Source: Rhinopomastus cyanomelas (lineage: Eukaryota; Chordata; Aves; Bucerotiformes; Rhinopomastidae). From it: DNA of 64,000 bases. Within the stretch, counting starts at the first letter, position 1; each line of letters starts with the position of its first letter. Positions 53,567-64,000 of the stretch are shown piece by piece. Under the pieces are notes generated by a model. It had not been told where the DNA came from. It saw only the letters and a list, made by a program, of their open reading frames with translations, and made no database searches. Location of the stretch: the NCBI GenBank assembly GCA_013400115.1, contig VXBP01005054.1:558001-622000 (forward strand), written 5' to 3'. The position numbers and the translations under genes were made by a program.

Positions 53567-56500
53567 GACCAAAACAGCCACATCATCAGAAAAGTATCTG
53601 GGATTTTTACTTGAATACATATGGTAGTAGATTAGTAACGTGCTAGCTCAACAAGCAAACAGTTTTGTCTTTCTCAGGGAGACCAGCACAACCACCTTGC
53701 TTCCTACCTGCTTCCAGTACACAAAACACTAAGTTCAGCTCTATAAACTCTACTCCACTCAAAAAATAAAGAACAAAATTCATGTTTTGCAGGTTCACTC
53801 TACACCACTTTTTTTTTCCTCAGCAATCGCTTTCCAGACATAAGAGTTTTCTTTCAGATAGCCTGTGACTTTGAAGACCCAGGCTTTGGTAAATCTAAGT
53901 CACACTCGGTGAGTCCTTCAGGGAGCAGACACAGCATTGGCACCTGCAGTAAATAACAGCTGACAGCTAACTGAGCAAAACTTAGAAGAATCCATGTAAA
54001 TGAACCTCATAGCTTGAAAACTTGTCTTGCTTTTCCAGATGAACTGGGCAGAGCCACAGAAGACAAGCTTTCCATGTTTTAAATGAAGCAGCAATCAAAC
54101 TGAACTGCATGATTCTCATTCTCTTCAGCACTCACACAGAATTCAAATCCAAATTATTTGAAATAGTACAGATGGCTCTTGACAAGGAGATACGGGCTGC
54201 TTTTAACTACTATAACACCCAAATTTCCTCAACTTAAACAATAACTGGAATATAACAAACACAAAACAAGCTTGAGGGCAGATGTTTCATATGAAGCATC
54301 ACCAAGAATCTTTTTCTTGTTCCAAAAGAGTCAGCTCTGAGGTAGAAAGCAAAGTTATTAAACTGTGTGTCCATAGAGAAGAGTTAGGACTTAGCAGTCT
54401 GTACAAAACTTTTCAAAACAAAGTCATGAGCACATTTATACTTGTTCTACTCTAACAGAGACCTTTTTCAATTTGATTCCATAAGAAGTTATACGAGTCC
54501 CCGAGAATAACAACAGCTTGGAACACTTCCACAGGCATTAGGGAAAAAACCCCTAAAATAAAGCAGAAAAACCCCCATACTGATCAAAGCATATCGTAAA
54601 GCATCAGCATTCATGCTCTGGAGCCAGAACAGAGGCTTTATAATCTAAAAAAGATTAAACGGTTTCCATTTTAGTGTGTTTCTGTGAGTGCAAGAAAAAA
54701 GAGAACATGACACGAGTCCAAAATATACCAACTGAACAAACCTCAGTCTGTCACATTTTCCAAGGAGACTCTGCTCTATGGGCGTTTTTAGAAAAAAGCA
54801 GGGTGAGTCTGGCCAATTCTTCTCTGAACAGGAAAGCCTCAGCCCTCTATATCAATGGCAAGAAGAGCCAAAGAGTGCAACAAAGACCACTTCAAACACA
54901 GAAAAATCTAAGGAGGAGAAAAAATCTACTGCGAAAGACTCAGAACTTCTGTACCTAAATGCATTTTCAAAGGTGCAGTTTTATAGGAATACATTACTCC
55001 ATTTGTTTGCCCTTAGACGTGTCATAACAGTTCTTTTAAAGGTTTGATAAACTCAAGAGTCAAGAACTGTTCACACTCGGAGCTGTTTGATCACAGTACA
55101 GTCACTCTGAATTCTACATGGAGTATTCACAGATCTGCAGACTTCACAATGCATTTTGAAAGAGAAGGGTAATATAACACTTCAGCATTTAAAAGAAAAA
55201 TCTTTTAAGTTGAGGAAATTCAGACAAGCAAACTGAGTATTATGATGGAGCCTGGAAACATCCAATTGCAAACAGCAATGGACTAGACACATAGGGTTTT
55301 GTTCAGAAGAACAGAAGTGAGAGGGAAAAAAATTAAAACATGCTCCCATTCCTTTAGAAGGCCAGAAGAGTTAATCTGGGACAAAACACCATTTAGAACA
55401 TTACTTTTTTTTTCTCTCTCTCTCTCTCTGGAGATTTATCACCCATTTCACAAAGACCATAAACATGTTTACTCTCCAAAACTGGAAAACCTAGCAGTTG
55501 CCACACAATAAACAAACAGAAAGATGCAATCGGTTATTTGTCTCCGAAGATTCATAGGAGCACGAGCAAACTGGCATCAGTCTTTGGAAGGAGTGAAGTA
55601 AGAGAGAATCAAAGTAACCCAATAAAGTTTCTTAAAGTCAGTTTTTGACTGCTACTTACACATTCTGCCTAACAGGGAAACCAAAGGTCAGGCAAGAGAC
55701 AGCAGGACAATAGAAAACCAAAGCTTCTTGGAGCTTTGTGGTTTAAAAGAAGGTTTCACTGCAGACATTCTTTGCATAAAATGTCCTTTAAAGACGAAAG
55801 TATTGAACTGCAGATGGCTTTTCCCCAAAGCAGAGGAATAACAAGCACAGGACAAGGAAGCGGAGCACAGGAATGCAAAGTGAAAAAGTGAAAGACCAGC
55901 TTGAAACAACTCTGCAAAGGGTGCTCCATACAGGCTGGTACCATGCAAAAAAGTTTTAAAGGACAGAATCTGAGGTCTCAGCTTTCATTTTGTTTAAAGG
56001 AATATCAACATTACATTTTGCAATTTTTTCAGACCTTAATAACAAAGGGTGGTGCTGGTATTTCAAGGGGTTTTTACTGGGGGTGGGGGGCGCGAGGACA
56101 TAAGGACCCAGGTGCTGAGTTACTGGTTAACACTATCGTAGCAGAAGGAAAGACAAATATTGCCTTCGTTGTGACTAAAAACGCATGGGCTGCCTGGCTA
56201 CAGCCAGGGTTTATTTCATTCTTCAAAGATGAGCTTGTGGCATGAAGTGTGAATGTGACAATTAGTTACGTCAGTGGTAGTGCTCCCAGGCCAGCTAAAT
56301 TCTGACCGTGCTGAGATCTTGGCAAGCACGTCTACAGCCTCAGAAAAACTGGTTTATCTGCTTTCAATTTGGTTTTACGCAAATATTGTTCAAAGTCTAA
56401 TGAACCCAAATAACTCAAGTAACCAATTCCTTCCCAACACAAAGGCCTGTGCGGTATTTGAGTGTGTAGGCAAACCAAAGTTTAACAGCAACACGTACAC

Positions 56501-57879
56501 CTGGCTGTCTTTGCAGTAGGAAAAGTCTCTGGCAGAGTTAAGCACAGAGGTTTCTAGCTTTTAGTTGGGCTATGAAGTAAAGCAGCATTTTACTCTTTCT
56601 GATGGGTTGCTTCTAACACTGGAAGTAACTACAAGATAAAGCTCATCTGCAGTCCCCTCTTGGGCCCCTCAACAGCTCTCACTGGTGCAGCTGCAAGCCC
56701 CATATACTGCTGAGAGATGTCTTAAGTAACAGGCCAGCCACAGCACTGCTACTGGTTCAGCCCTTTCTACGGACCTATTAGGAATGCAATGTTTTGATAC
56801 GCACAGCTGGAGCACACAGCCAAACACATAAAAATCTCCTTCAAAGTCCAAACTCACGCTATTTTTTCTTTCTGTATTTAGCAGCATGTGAACATTCAGA
56901 GCCTGCCCAGAGCACTAGAGTGGCGCTCCTAAAAGCCAATTCACAAGTTACACTTCAACGCATAAATGATGTGGAAACCAGCTCAGAAACATGTTTATCA
57001 AGTCAGAGTGAACTAGCTTCTGGATTCTGGAATCCACATTAAAAGAAAAGAAGCAGCCAGCCTACTCAACCTAATATGTTGCTCACTAGAGATATTATTA
57101 CTTACTTGCAGCTCTTATTATCACTCAGCGTGAAGAACAGACATTTTCACCACAGGCTGTTGGTGAATGTCTTACACATCCGACACCATACAGCACTATA
57201 CACTTGAAAGGAAAGAGCAATTGTACTGTATGAGTTTGCAGGGAGATGCAACTAATGGACACATGGTGCAAAGGTTCTTTAACCAACCACCTGCAGCTGA
57301 CTCGAACAAAAGTAAAAAGCATGGTCATTCTACATTGCACACAAATACTGAGAAATGGTTAAGAAAAAATGCTGCAGCAGTCACTGCACTGCTGGAGAGG
57401 ACAACTTGTGTCTCTCTGCAACTTGTGACCACACCAAGCCTGGAACAGGTGCTCCCCATTGATTCTTTACCATGCTCCTTATTAATACACCTATCAGGCA
57501 ACAAAAGATGTGAATTCTTCATCTACAACTTACATTCAAGGGAAAAAAGAAACCTCTCAAAGAAACTTTTGAATACATTACAAGATCCCAAACAACGCAC
57601 AAGGAAAGTCACAATCTCAAGACTATCTGCTTTACCTGGAGATGTTGGCAGAAACATTTACCTTATCTTTGTTCCAGCCATGATGCAATATTGTACATGG
57701 TTAATTATGTAGACATTTCTCCAGTTTCCAAAAGAGTAGAGCTCTTCTTCTAGCTATGCAAGGGTAGAAGTGTGTGTGCTGTACAGTCCTTTGACGCTGG
57801 ATGAGGGCTAAGGGAAGTGACCGAACCATACAGCTCAGCACTTGCCCTGCTAACACAGGGCTAGTGGCAAAACATAGCA
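53567..57879. other. AT-rich non-coding stretch
   Basis: No gene recognised. It contains the (CT)8 microsatellite and a 181-codon plus-strand open frame (57167-57712) that resembles no known family. Confidence 0.45.
55405..55429 (+). repeat. Microsatellite T9(CT)8
   Basis: Nine T followed by eight CT units. On the minus strand this reads (AG)8A9. Confidence 0.9.
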
Positions 57880-58095
57880 CCATAGAATCATTTAGGTTGG
57901 AAGGGACCTCAGAGATCACCTAGCTCAAGCCCACTGCCACAGGGGCTCTCTCACTAGACCAGATTGTCCAGGGTGCCATTCAATCTGGCCTTGAACACTT
58001 TCAGGGAGGAGGCATCTGCAACTTCTCTAGGCAACCTAGTTCTAATGTCTCAGTACACAGTGGGCTTCTCCAACCAGGCACTCATGCTCAGGCTA
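57880..58095 (-). mobile_element. CR1 LINE 3' end
   Basis: Plus text catagaatcatttaggttgg, aagggacctcagagatcacc, then ccagattgtccagggtgcca and gaacactttcagggaggagg is the C-terminal and 3' region of a CR1 in minus orientation. Confidence 0.88.
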
Positions 58096-60480
58096 CTGCA
58101 ATAGGATAAACAGGGATACACATCAAGAAAACATGATAACCTGTGGTTATTCTAGGCAAGCATAAAGCAAGCAATTTACCCAAACTACACAACACATTAA
58201 CGGTCAAGCAGAACAATTCTCCTATCCAGTACAAAAACACTCTTGCTGTTCTATCTCTTCAGAGTCCCACATCTGGCTCCAATCATCCCCCCCAGCTTCA
58301 TTCCATTCTTTCAAGCACTAAGCACAGATGGTAGCTAGAGCTATATTATGGTATTTATATACACAGGCTTTAAAAGACTTACAAAGTACAAAAACAGAGG
58401 TACCACAAAATCTCTGTAGCTTTGCAAATTTCCTAAGCAGTTACTTGGGGACATTACATGGGTAAACATTTCAGTAGGGGTATTAAAAACAGACCTTGAA
58501 GAATAAGACCCTGACCAGAAGGTCATAAGCACACTTGTCCTCACTTACGCACTGCAACTGCACCCTCCAGAACTCCAAACAAGAGCTAAAAGACCACAGG
58601 AACAATACCAAAAGACCAGACATCAACAGGCGTGTTTGTAAGTTTCCTTTAACTCACTGGGCAGCAGGATGCTCTTAGTTACTAAGGCCAAACTAAATGC
58701 AGCAAAACATGGGTACAGTCTTCCATGTTGGTCTGCGTGGAATACCTCACCTATAGCAAACATCTACACTTACACAAGTAGGGTGTCCTTTTTTTGTGTG
58801 TGTGTGTGTTTTAAGAAGCATATGATACGGCTGTCTTTCCTTTGAAGCATTTGCATGGTCATGCTTCTGCCTCGCCACAGAGTCTGAGAAGCGTTAATGA
58901 ATAGGCTGCCTTGGAGAGCTGTTAATTCAAAACAGACTTAAATAACTCATGGTTTATTTAAAGCAAACAAAGAAAATACCCCTCTGTGAAGCCTCACTCA
59001 ATATTTTTCTCATGTAAAACTACTTCATGCAAAGCAGCATGAAGTACTAGTAAGAAAATCAAACCTACAAAAAAGGAAAAACCCCAAACCATGAGTAGGT
59101 AACATTTTATCCATACTGCAAATAATGCTAAAATCTTTCCATAGCCCCTGAAATAACATTTGTTTGTCCACAAGATGAAGTCTTCAAGAAAGTAAGAAGA
59201 AACTCAATCCCCATCACTACTATTTTAGAAGAATTTAGAGGCTTTTCCTCACACTGTATAGCAGCATAGAGCAATTTTTTCCAGTAAATTACAATCTACT
59301 AATTGACAATCACATTTAGGGAACTGAAAATTAGTGAATTTTTTTTTTATACTGACTTCCATTACAGCCATCACAGATGGTTTTATGAAGTTCTGCAATT
59401 ATAAAAACAAGAAGAAAAAAATTAGTTATTTTCTGTTAGCTTGTGTCCCTTTGACACACACAAATATAATCTACGTCCCGGCTTTCAGAGCCACTTGTAG
59501 TTTAAAACAGATTGCCAACGAGTACTGCTGATAAATAAAGTAAGCTTTTAATCAGTCAGCTGAATCTCAACTGCTCATTGCTCTGGCAAATAACTTCTCA
59601 TCATTCACTTAATGTGCCTGGAAAGGGGAGAAAGGTTTCTTCCCGGATACTTTTACATTTAGAGTCCCATATAATTTTACAAGTTTTATCTATCAGTGAA
59701 GCTGCACTTTGCTCTAACAGCAGGAGCAGAAGAACTTGTGTCAGTTTTAAAGCGCGTAGAAAGATTGTGTTTGCATAAGCTTTTGCGTTTAACTGCATCT
59801 ACTTAGGAACAGACTGAAAGGGGAACGGAACACCACAGACGCTTTGACAAGGCTCAGCTATGGCGACTCAATTTCGCATTTTTGTGCGACGCATTTATAG
59901 CCACATTATCAAATTTAAGGAAATATAAATACTGTACAAGACCTCAATTTCTTCAAGGAGAAGAAAGAGATGAATTAGTAAATTAGCTATAAACTCATAT
60001 TATAGAAGATTTAACTAGTAGTTCATGCAAAAAAAAAAAAAATCATTAAAACAAGACTTCTCCAGCTTTTATATGCAGCATGAAGTATTTACCCACAATA
60101 TAAAGCACCAGAAAGTGCCACAAAAGCCCTGTCACTGTTTTAACAGATTAGAAAGGAAAACAAATAAATAGAGAAATCTAATTTTCCTTAAAGCCAGTCA
60201 AATTACACACCATGATGCCAGAACAATTCCCAGCCTCACTTTTTCTTTCAGCATGATTATACATACTTCTAACAATTTTTGAAAATAGATTTAATCTAAT
60301 CTATACATTTAGAAGTACAGTAATTTATACATTTTAATGTATTTATATTCCTAAAACACAGTGACGTGTTTAGCGAACATATAATGCTCTTCAGTTGAGC
60401 AGCACTTTGAAGGAATCTAGCATGTTATTTTAATGACATATGCTTGAAACTGAGCTGTGAATAAGATATTACCGTTAACT
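58096..60480. other. AT-rich non-coding stretch
   Basis: No gene recognised. Contains a short (TG)7 microsatellite near 58795-58809 and a 14-base A run near 60029. Confidence 0.45.
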
Positions 60481-60645
60481 CACAGAATCAGAATTACTGA
60501 GGCTGGAAAAGCCCTCTGAGCTCGTCCAGCTCAGCCTATGATCTAACATCATCACACCCGACAGATCATGGCACTACTGTGACACATCCAGTCTGTCCTT
60601 AAACACCTCCAGGGATGGTACTCCAACAGTGCCCCAGGGCAGTCG
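60481..60645 (-). mobile_element. CR1 LINE 3' end, diverged subfamily
   Basis: Plus text cagaatcagaattactgagg, ctggaaaagccctctgagct, tgatctaacatcatcacacc and ttaaacacctccagggatgg. It shares its tail type with the 22.4-kb copy (gaggctggaaaagac, atgacctaacatcacc) rather than with the gttggaaggga group. Confidence 0.85.
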
Positions 60646-63600
60646 ACCGAAGCCCATGCAAGAAATGTGCATGAAAGCACTTTTCATTCAAAACTTGACT
60701 CTTCAAAGAAACAGACATTAGGATTATAACAACACCTATTACATTGCTAAGAATCAGTAGTGAAGATATCTTGTCAAAAATTGCTTTATAAAAGGAGAAA
60801 GGAATGCTACTACATTTCAGGTTCAAAATGAAAACACTGGTCTGGGAAGTGAACACTGGGAAGTGAACTGCAAGAAGAGAGCAGCTCTCTGCCTCAGTGT
60901 TTTGAAATGCAGCTTACACAATGCCAAGCTCTAGTGACAGAGGCATTGGGCTCACAGCTATTGACTAGTGAGAGAATAAGGAAACAAGCAACAAAACACC
61001 ACACAAGAATTAGATGAGTGGATTTTGGTCACAAGAGGTCCTTTGATTTGTCCATTTCCCCAGACAGGAAATGCAATTTAAAAAAAAAAGAGACAAGAAA
61101 TCAACATGAGAAACAATAAAGCTGTGGCCTTTTCTTCACAAAATCTAAATGCATTTTCAAACAAATTAACAATTCTCTTCGCTTTGGCTGCCACCCACTA
61201 GAAAAGGAAAGCAACATTAACTCCAAATTGCAGTACCCTAAACAGATCAGAAAATCAGCCTGACAGACATTAGCACAGATTACACTAAAGCTCTGGCACT
61301 GCCTTGGAAAACTCTCAGTGGCACTGCTGAAAAAAAACCAAGGAAGCTCACAAATTAAAATACTACAGAACACAGCACCAAAACTGAGCTACACTTTGTC
61401 TCCCTGCCCCAGCCTCAGCCAGTGCTTGCTTGGATGTTTTGCAGAAGCTTTGGAGAGGAAATGGTCAAGGTGAAGATGAAGTGAGAGTAATGGGGCTGAC
61501 AGCCCTCTCTGACAATGTGATACCAGGATGAGCAGCATCACACAGCCTAGCAGTTCTCGTTGCTCTGCACTGTGCTCCAGGTCTATCTCCATATCCATAT
61601 TGCTGTTCCCTCTGCTATTTGCTCTTGCTTTATAGCAGAGTAAGCCAGCAGCCTCTTTGCATCAATAGCAGCTTGGCCATTCCAGCTTTCTCTCACTGGC
61701 AGCCCACATATTCCCTTCAGTGGACACAAAGGATGTCTGCGGTGCAGATCCCATAAATTAACCTAAAAACGCTGACTGAAAAAAAAACAGTGTAGGCTGC
61801 AACACAGTATTATATCTGCTTCAGATGAAGCCTAAGTTCAGACAAAATAAGCAAGCGCTTACCTAGACTGGCAATGTGAGGTGCTTGGATGCAAACACAC
61901 GTGCATCAGAGGTGACAACAGGAGTATAACAGCATGTTGCACAAAAATTCGCCCTTAAGTGGAACAAACTGCCCTACAAGCACACAGTTTCTGATGAACC
62001 TGCACTAAGACTGTGATGGCTCTGCTAGGGAAGTCAGCAATCACAGCAGAGACCATTGGGCAAGACAACCTAAATCAAAGACACACCCTGACTTTCTGGA
62101 GACAAAACCTAACCTCTATTAAAATGAGTTCTATAAACAAGGAGTATTTGATTCCAGAGAACCGTACATATTGAAGACATCCTCACGTGTACATACAGTG
62201 AAGCAAGCTTTGCCAAGAGAGTAGTTACTCTGCAACGATGGATGATCTGAGAGGGATGAACTGATGGCAGATTACCCCACAGTAATGGTCTAAGGAAATG
62301 GAGGGAGAGGAAAAAAATGTCCAAGAACCTAATACAACCCCTGTTGGGATTAACAGACAGACTTGTTAATCCTCTGGTCCATGCCACATGTTTCTTCAAA
62401 AAGGACTGCAGGAAAAAAAAAATCTACCAGGAAAAAAAGTATCTGGCAACATCCCTCATGAACTAACTGTCTTATGCTGTTGCAGAGGCAGGGAGTCCCA
62501 GAGCGGAACAATTTCTCTGGATATGCTGAACAAGAAGCGTTTCTTTCACAGGGCAGAGTCAGGGCCAAGATTTCTACTGAAGTTGCAGTACTGCTTCAAG
62601 CTGTAGTTCCCACTATCTTGCCCCCAGGATGCTGCTTCTTAGATAAAACTTATCAAAGAGAAACCACTGTCAATTCCTGTCAGTTACTGAGGGGACACAG
62701 GCAAATGTAATATGAGAGAGCTCTCATGATTTTCCAACAGAGAAATCTGCTCTTGATGTTTGGCAGTCGGCACCTCTAAGTCATTAGTAAGAATATTTGA
62801 AGCTCAGTGAAGTCCACAGACATCGACCAGCAATATTCAGAAACAGCTAAACTCTTGCTGAGCAATTCACAGCTCAGCACAAACACAGCATTAATGAGCC
62901 AGCACACTGCATGTGAACAAATGCAATCATCATCACTCGGTGAGTTTCTTCTAAAAACACAATCCCAGATATCTATCAATACTAAAAGCATCTACAGTCA
63001 AATACATTCTTCACATGCAGAGACACTTGTAGGACTGAGTGTTTCAGAACTAGTTTTTTTTATTTAAACTATAAAAGGAAAAAAGCTCGCTATCAAAACA
63101 AAAGGTTCCAGCAGCACCTACTCGATGTAGGACAGCCATCTGTGTTCTCTTGCAGGAACATGCAGTAAATACATTCTGTTAAAATAACCAAGAATGTATC
63201 TTACTTTCACAACAGCGACTTTTCCAGGAAAATACTGCTGAAGAACACAGCTGTGTGTTCAAAGTGAAGTATTTTCTCCAGTACAGCAGGCGTTAGCAAA
63301 ATCAGTGAGAAAGAGGATACTCATTTTGGTTATACAGTCACACCAGCAAAATGCTGTTGCCCAGCGGCATTACAAAATACGTCACAAAAACCTGGAGGTA
63401 AAACACACAGGGCAGGCAGAGTCATATTTTCAACACGACTGTTTGATTCCTAAGTTATTGAGCTATGTCTACTCATCTTCATTTACCTTTAAAATACCAG
63501 TTAAGAGTGTGCCCCACTTGCTACTGGCTGAACTGCATCTTCCTACCAAATTTTCACAGAGGGCTTTTTGGGGAAATAAAAAGGGACAGTTTCTTTTAAG

Positions 63601-64000
63601 AAAGAAATAAATAAGAACTTCTGTTGCAACAAGAATCAAATACAGATGGCATAGCTGAGCCATTGAACAACGGGTTAGCAATAGCTTAGCTGAACTGTCT
63701 TCGTACTCACTGTGGAATTTCCTAGAAAAAGGCAGAGTGCAGAAATCGCGTTTAACCTTGAGTCTTTCTGCTAGACATTTCTCAACATCTTTTCGAGTAT
63801 CTACCTACATATTCAAGCATTTAAATCTTAAAAAAAACTGGCTATAAGGAAAACAAAAAAAAAGCTCTACTATCAAAATTATAAACCTACTATTACTAAT
63901 AAAAGTCCTTTTTCCCCCAAGGTGTTTCTCTTATCGATTATTTATACATCTGATGCATTGGCATAAATTAGATATCATTTGTATGATGGGGAACAAAACA
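60646..64000. other. AT-rich non-coding stretch to window end
   Basis: No gene, CpG-rich promoter region or repeat recognised. PRKCD upstream sequence probably continues beyond the window. Confidence 0.45.

Noticed and set aside
57167..57712. 181-codon open frame on the plus strand
   Set aside because: Longest non-CR1 frame without exon support, but no recognisable family, no splice context and a length expected about once by chance in a window of this size over six frames.
1..64000. CRISPR array, bacterial operon, or endogenous retrovirus
   Set aside because: No regular short repeats with spacers, no prokaryotic gene organisation, and no paired LTRs or gag/pol/env-like frames. All reverse-transcriptase text is CR1 LINE.

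Overview
The window is vertebrate nuclear DNA and almost certainly from a bird. The evidence is a compact multi-exon gene with introns of mostly 0.2-2 kb, about a dozen CR1 LINE copies (the dominant avian repeat) with their usual 3' tails, and the absence of Alu, L1 or B-type repeats. A tRNA-headed SINE with a CR1-like tail points to a neoavian lineage that carries such SINEs, but I cannot name the species.

One protein-coding gene is readable. It is PRKCD (protein kinase C delta) on the minus strand, with 17 coding exons from the start codon at 34305 to the stop at 3757. Every junction is GT-AG, all phases agree, and the joined exons give 2058 nt, or 685 codons plus a stop. Domain order is a C2-like domain, pseudosubstrate, C1A, C1B, V3 hinge, kinase domain, and an AGC C-tail with turn and hydrophobic motifs. 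The 5' UTR begins with an acceptor at 34325, so at least one upstream non-coding exon and the promoter lie at higher coordinates, probably outside the window.

Layout: 1-3.1 kb is intergenic and holds a long, decayed CR1 on the plus strand. 3.4-16.4 kb carries coding exons 17 to 4 (kinase, hinge, C1 domains). 16.4-28.5 kb is the large intron 3, with a nested cluster (CR1 into CR1, plus two tRNA-derived SINEs) at 16.6-19.7 kb and smaller CR1 tails. 28.5-34.3 kb carries exons 3 to 1 (C2 domain). 34.3-64 kb is AT-rich, non-coding DNA, probably the 5' UTR intron and upstream sequence. It holds scattered CR1 tails, a hAT DNA transposon at 39215-41053 with a perfect 8-bp target-site duplication and a 699-base assembly gap inside its broken transposase, and a 59-bp-period tandem duplication at 46.1 kb.

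No bacterial-type system, CRISPR array, rRNA gene, stand-alone tRNA gene or endogenous retrovirus was recognised. The most noteworthy signals are the apparently recent hAT insertion, the tRNA/CR1 SINE pair in opposite orientations within one intron, the three-layer nesting, and a PKC-delta hinge that lacks the caspase-3 motif known from mammals.
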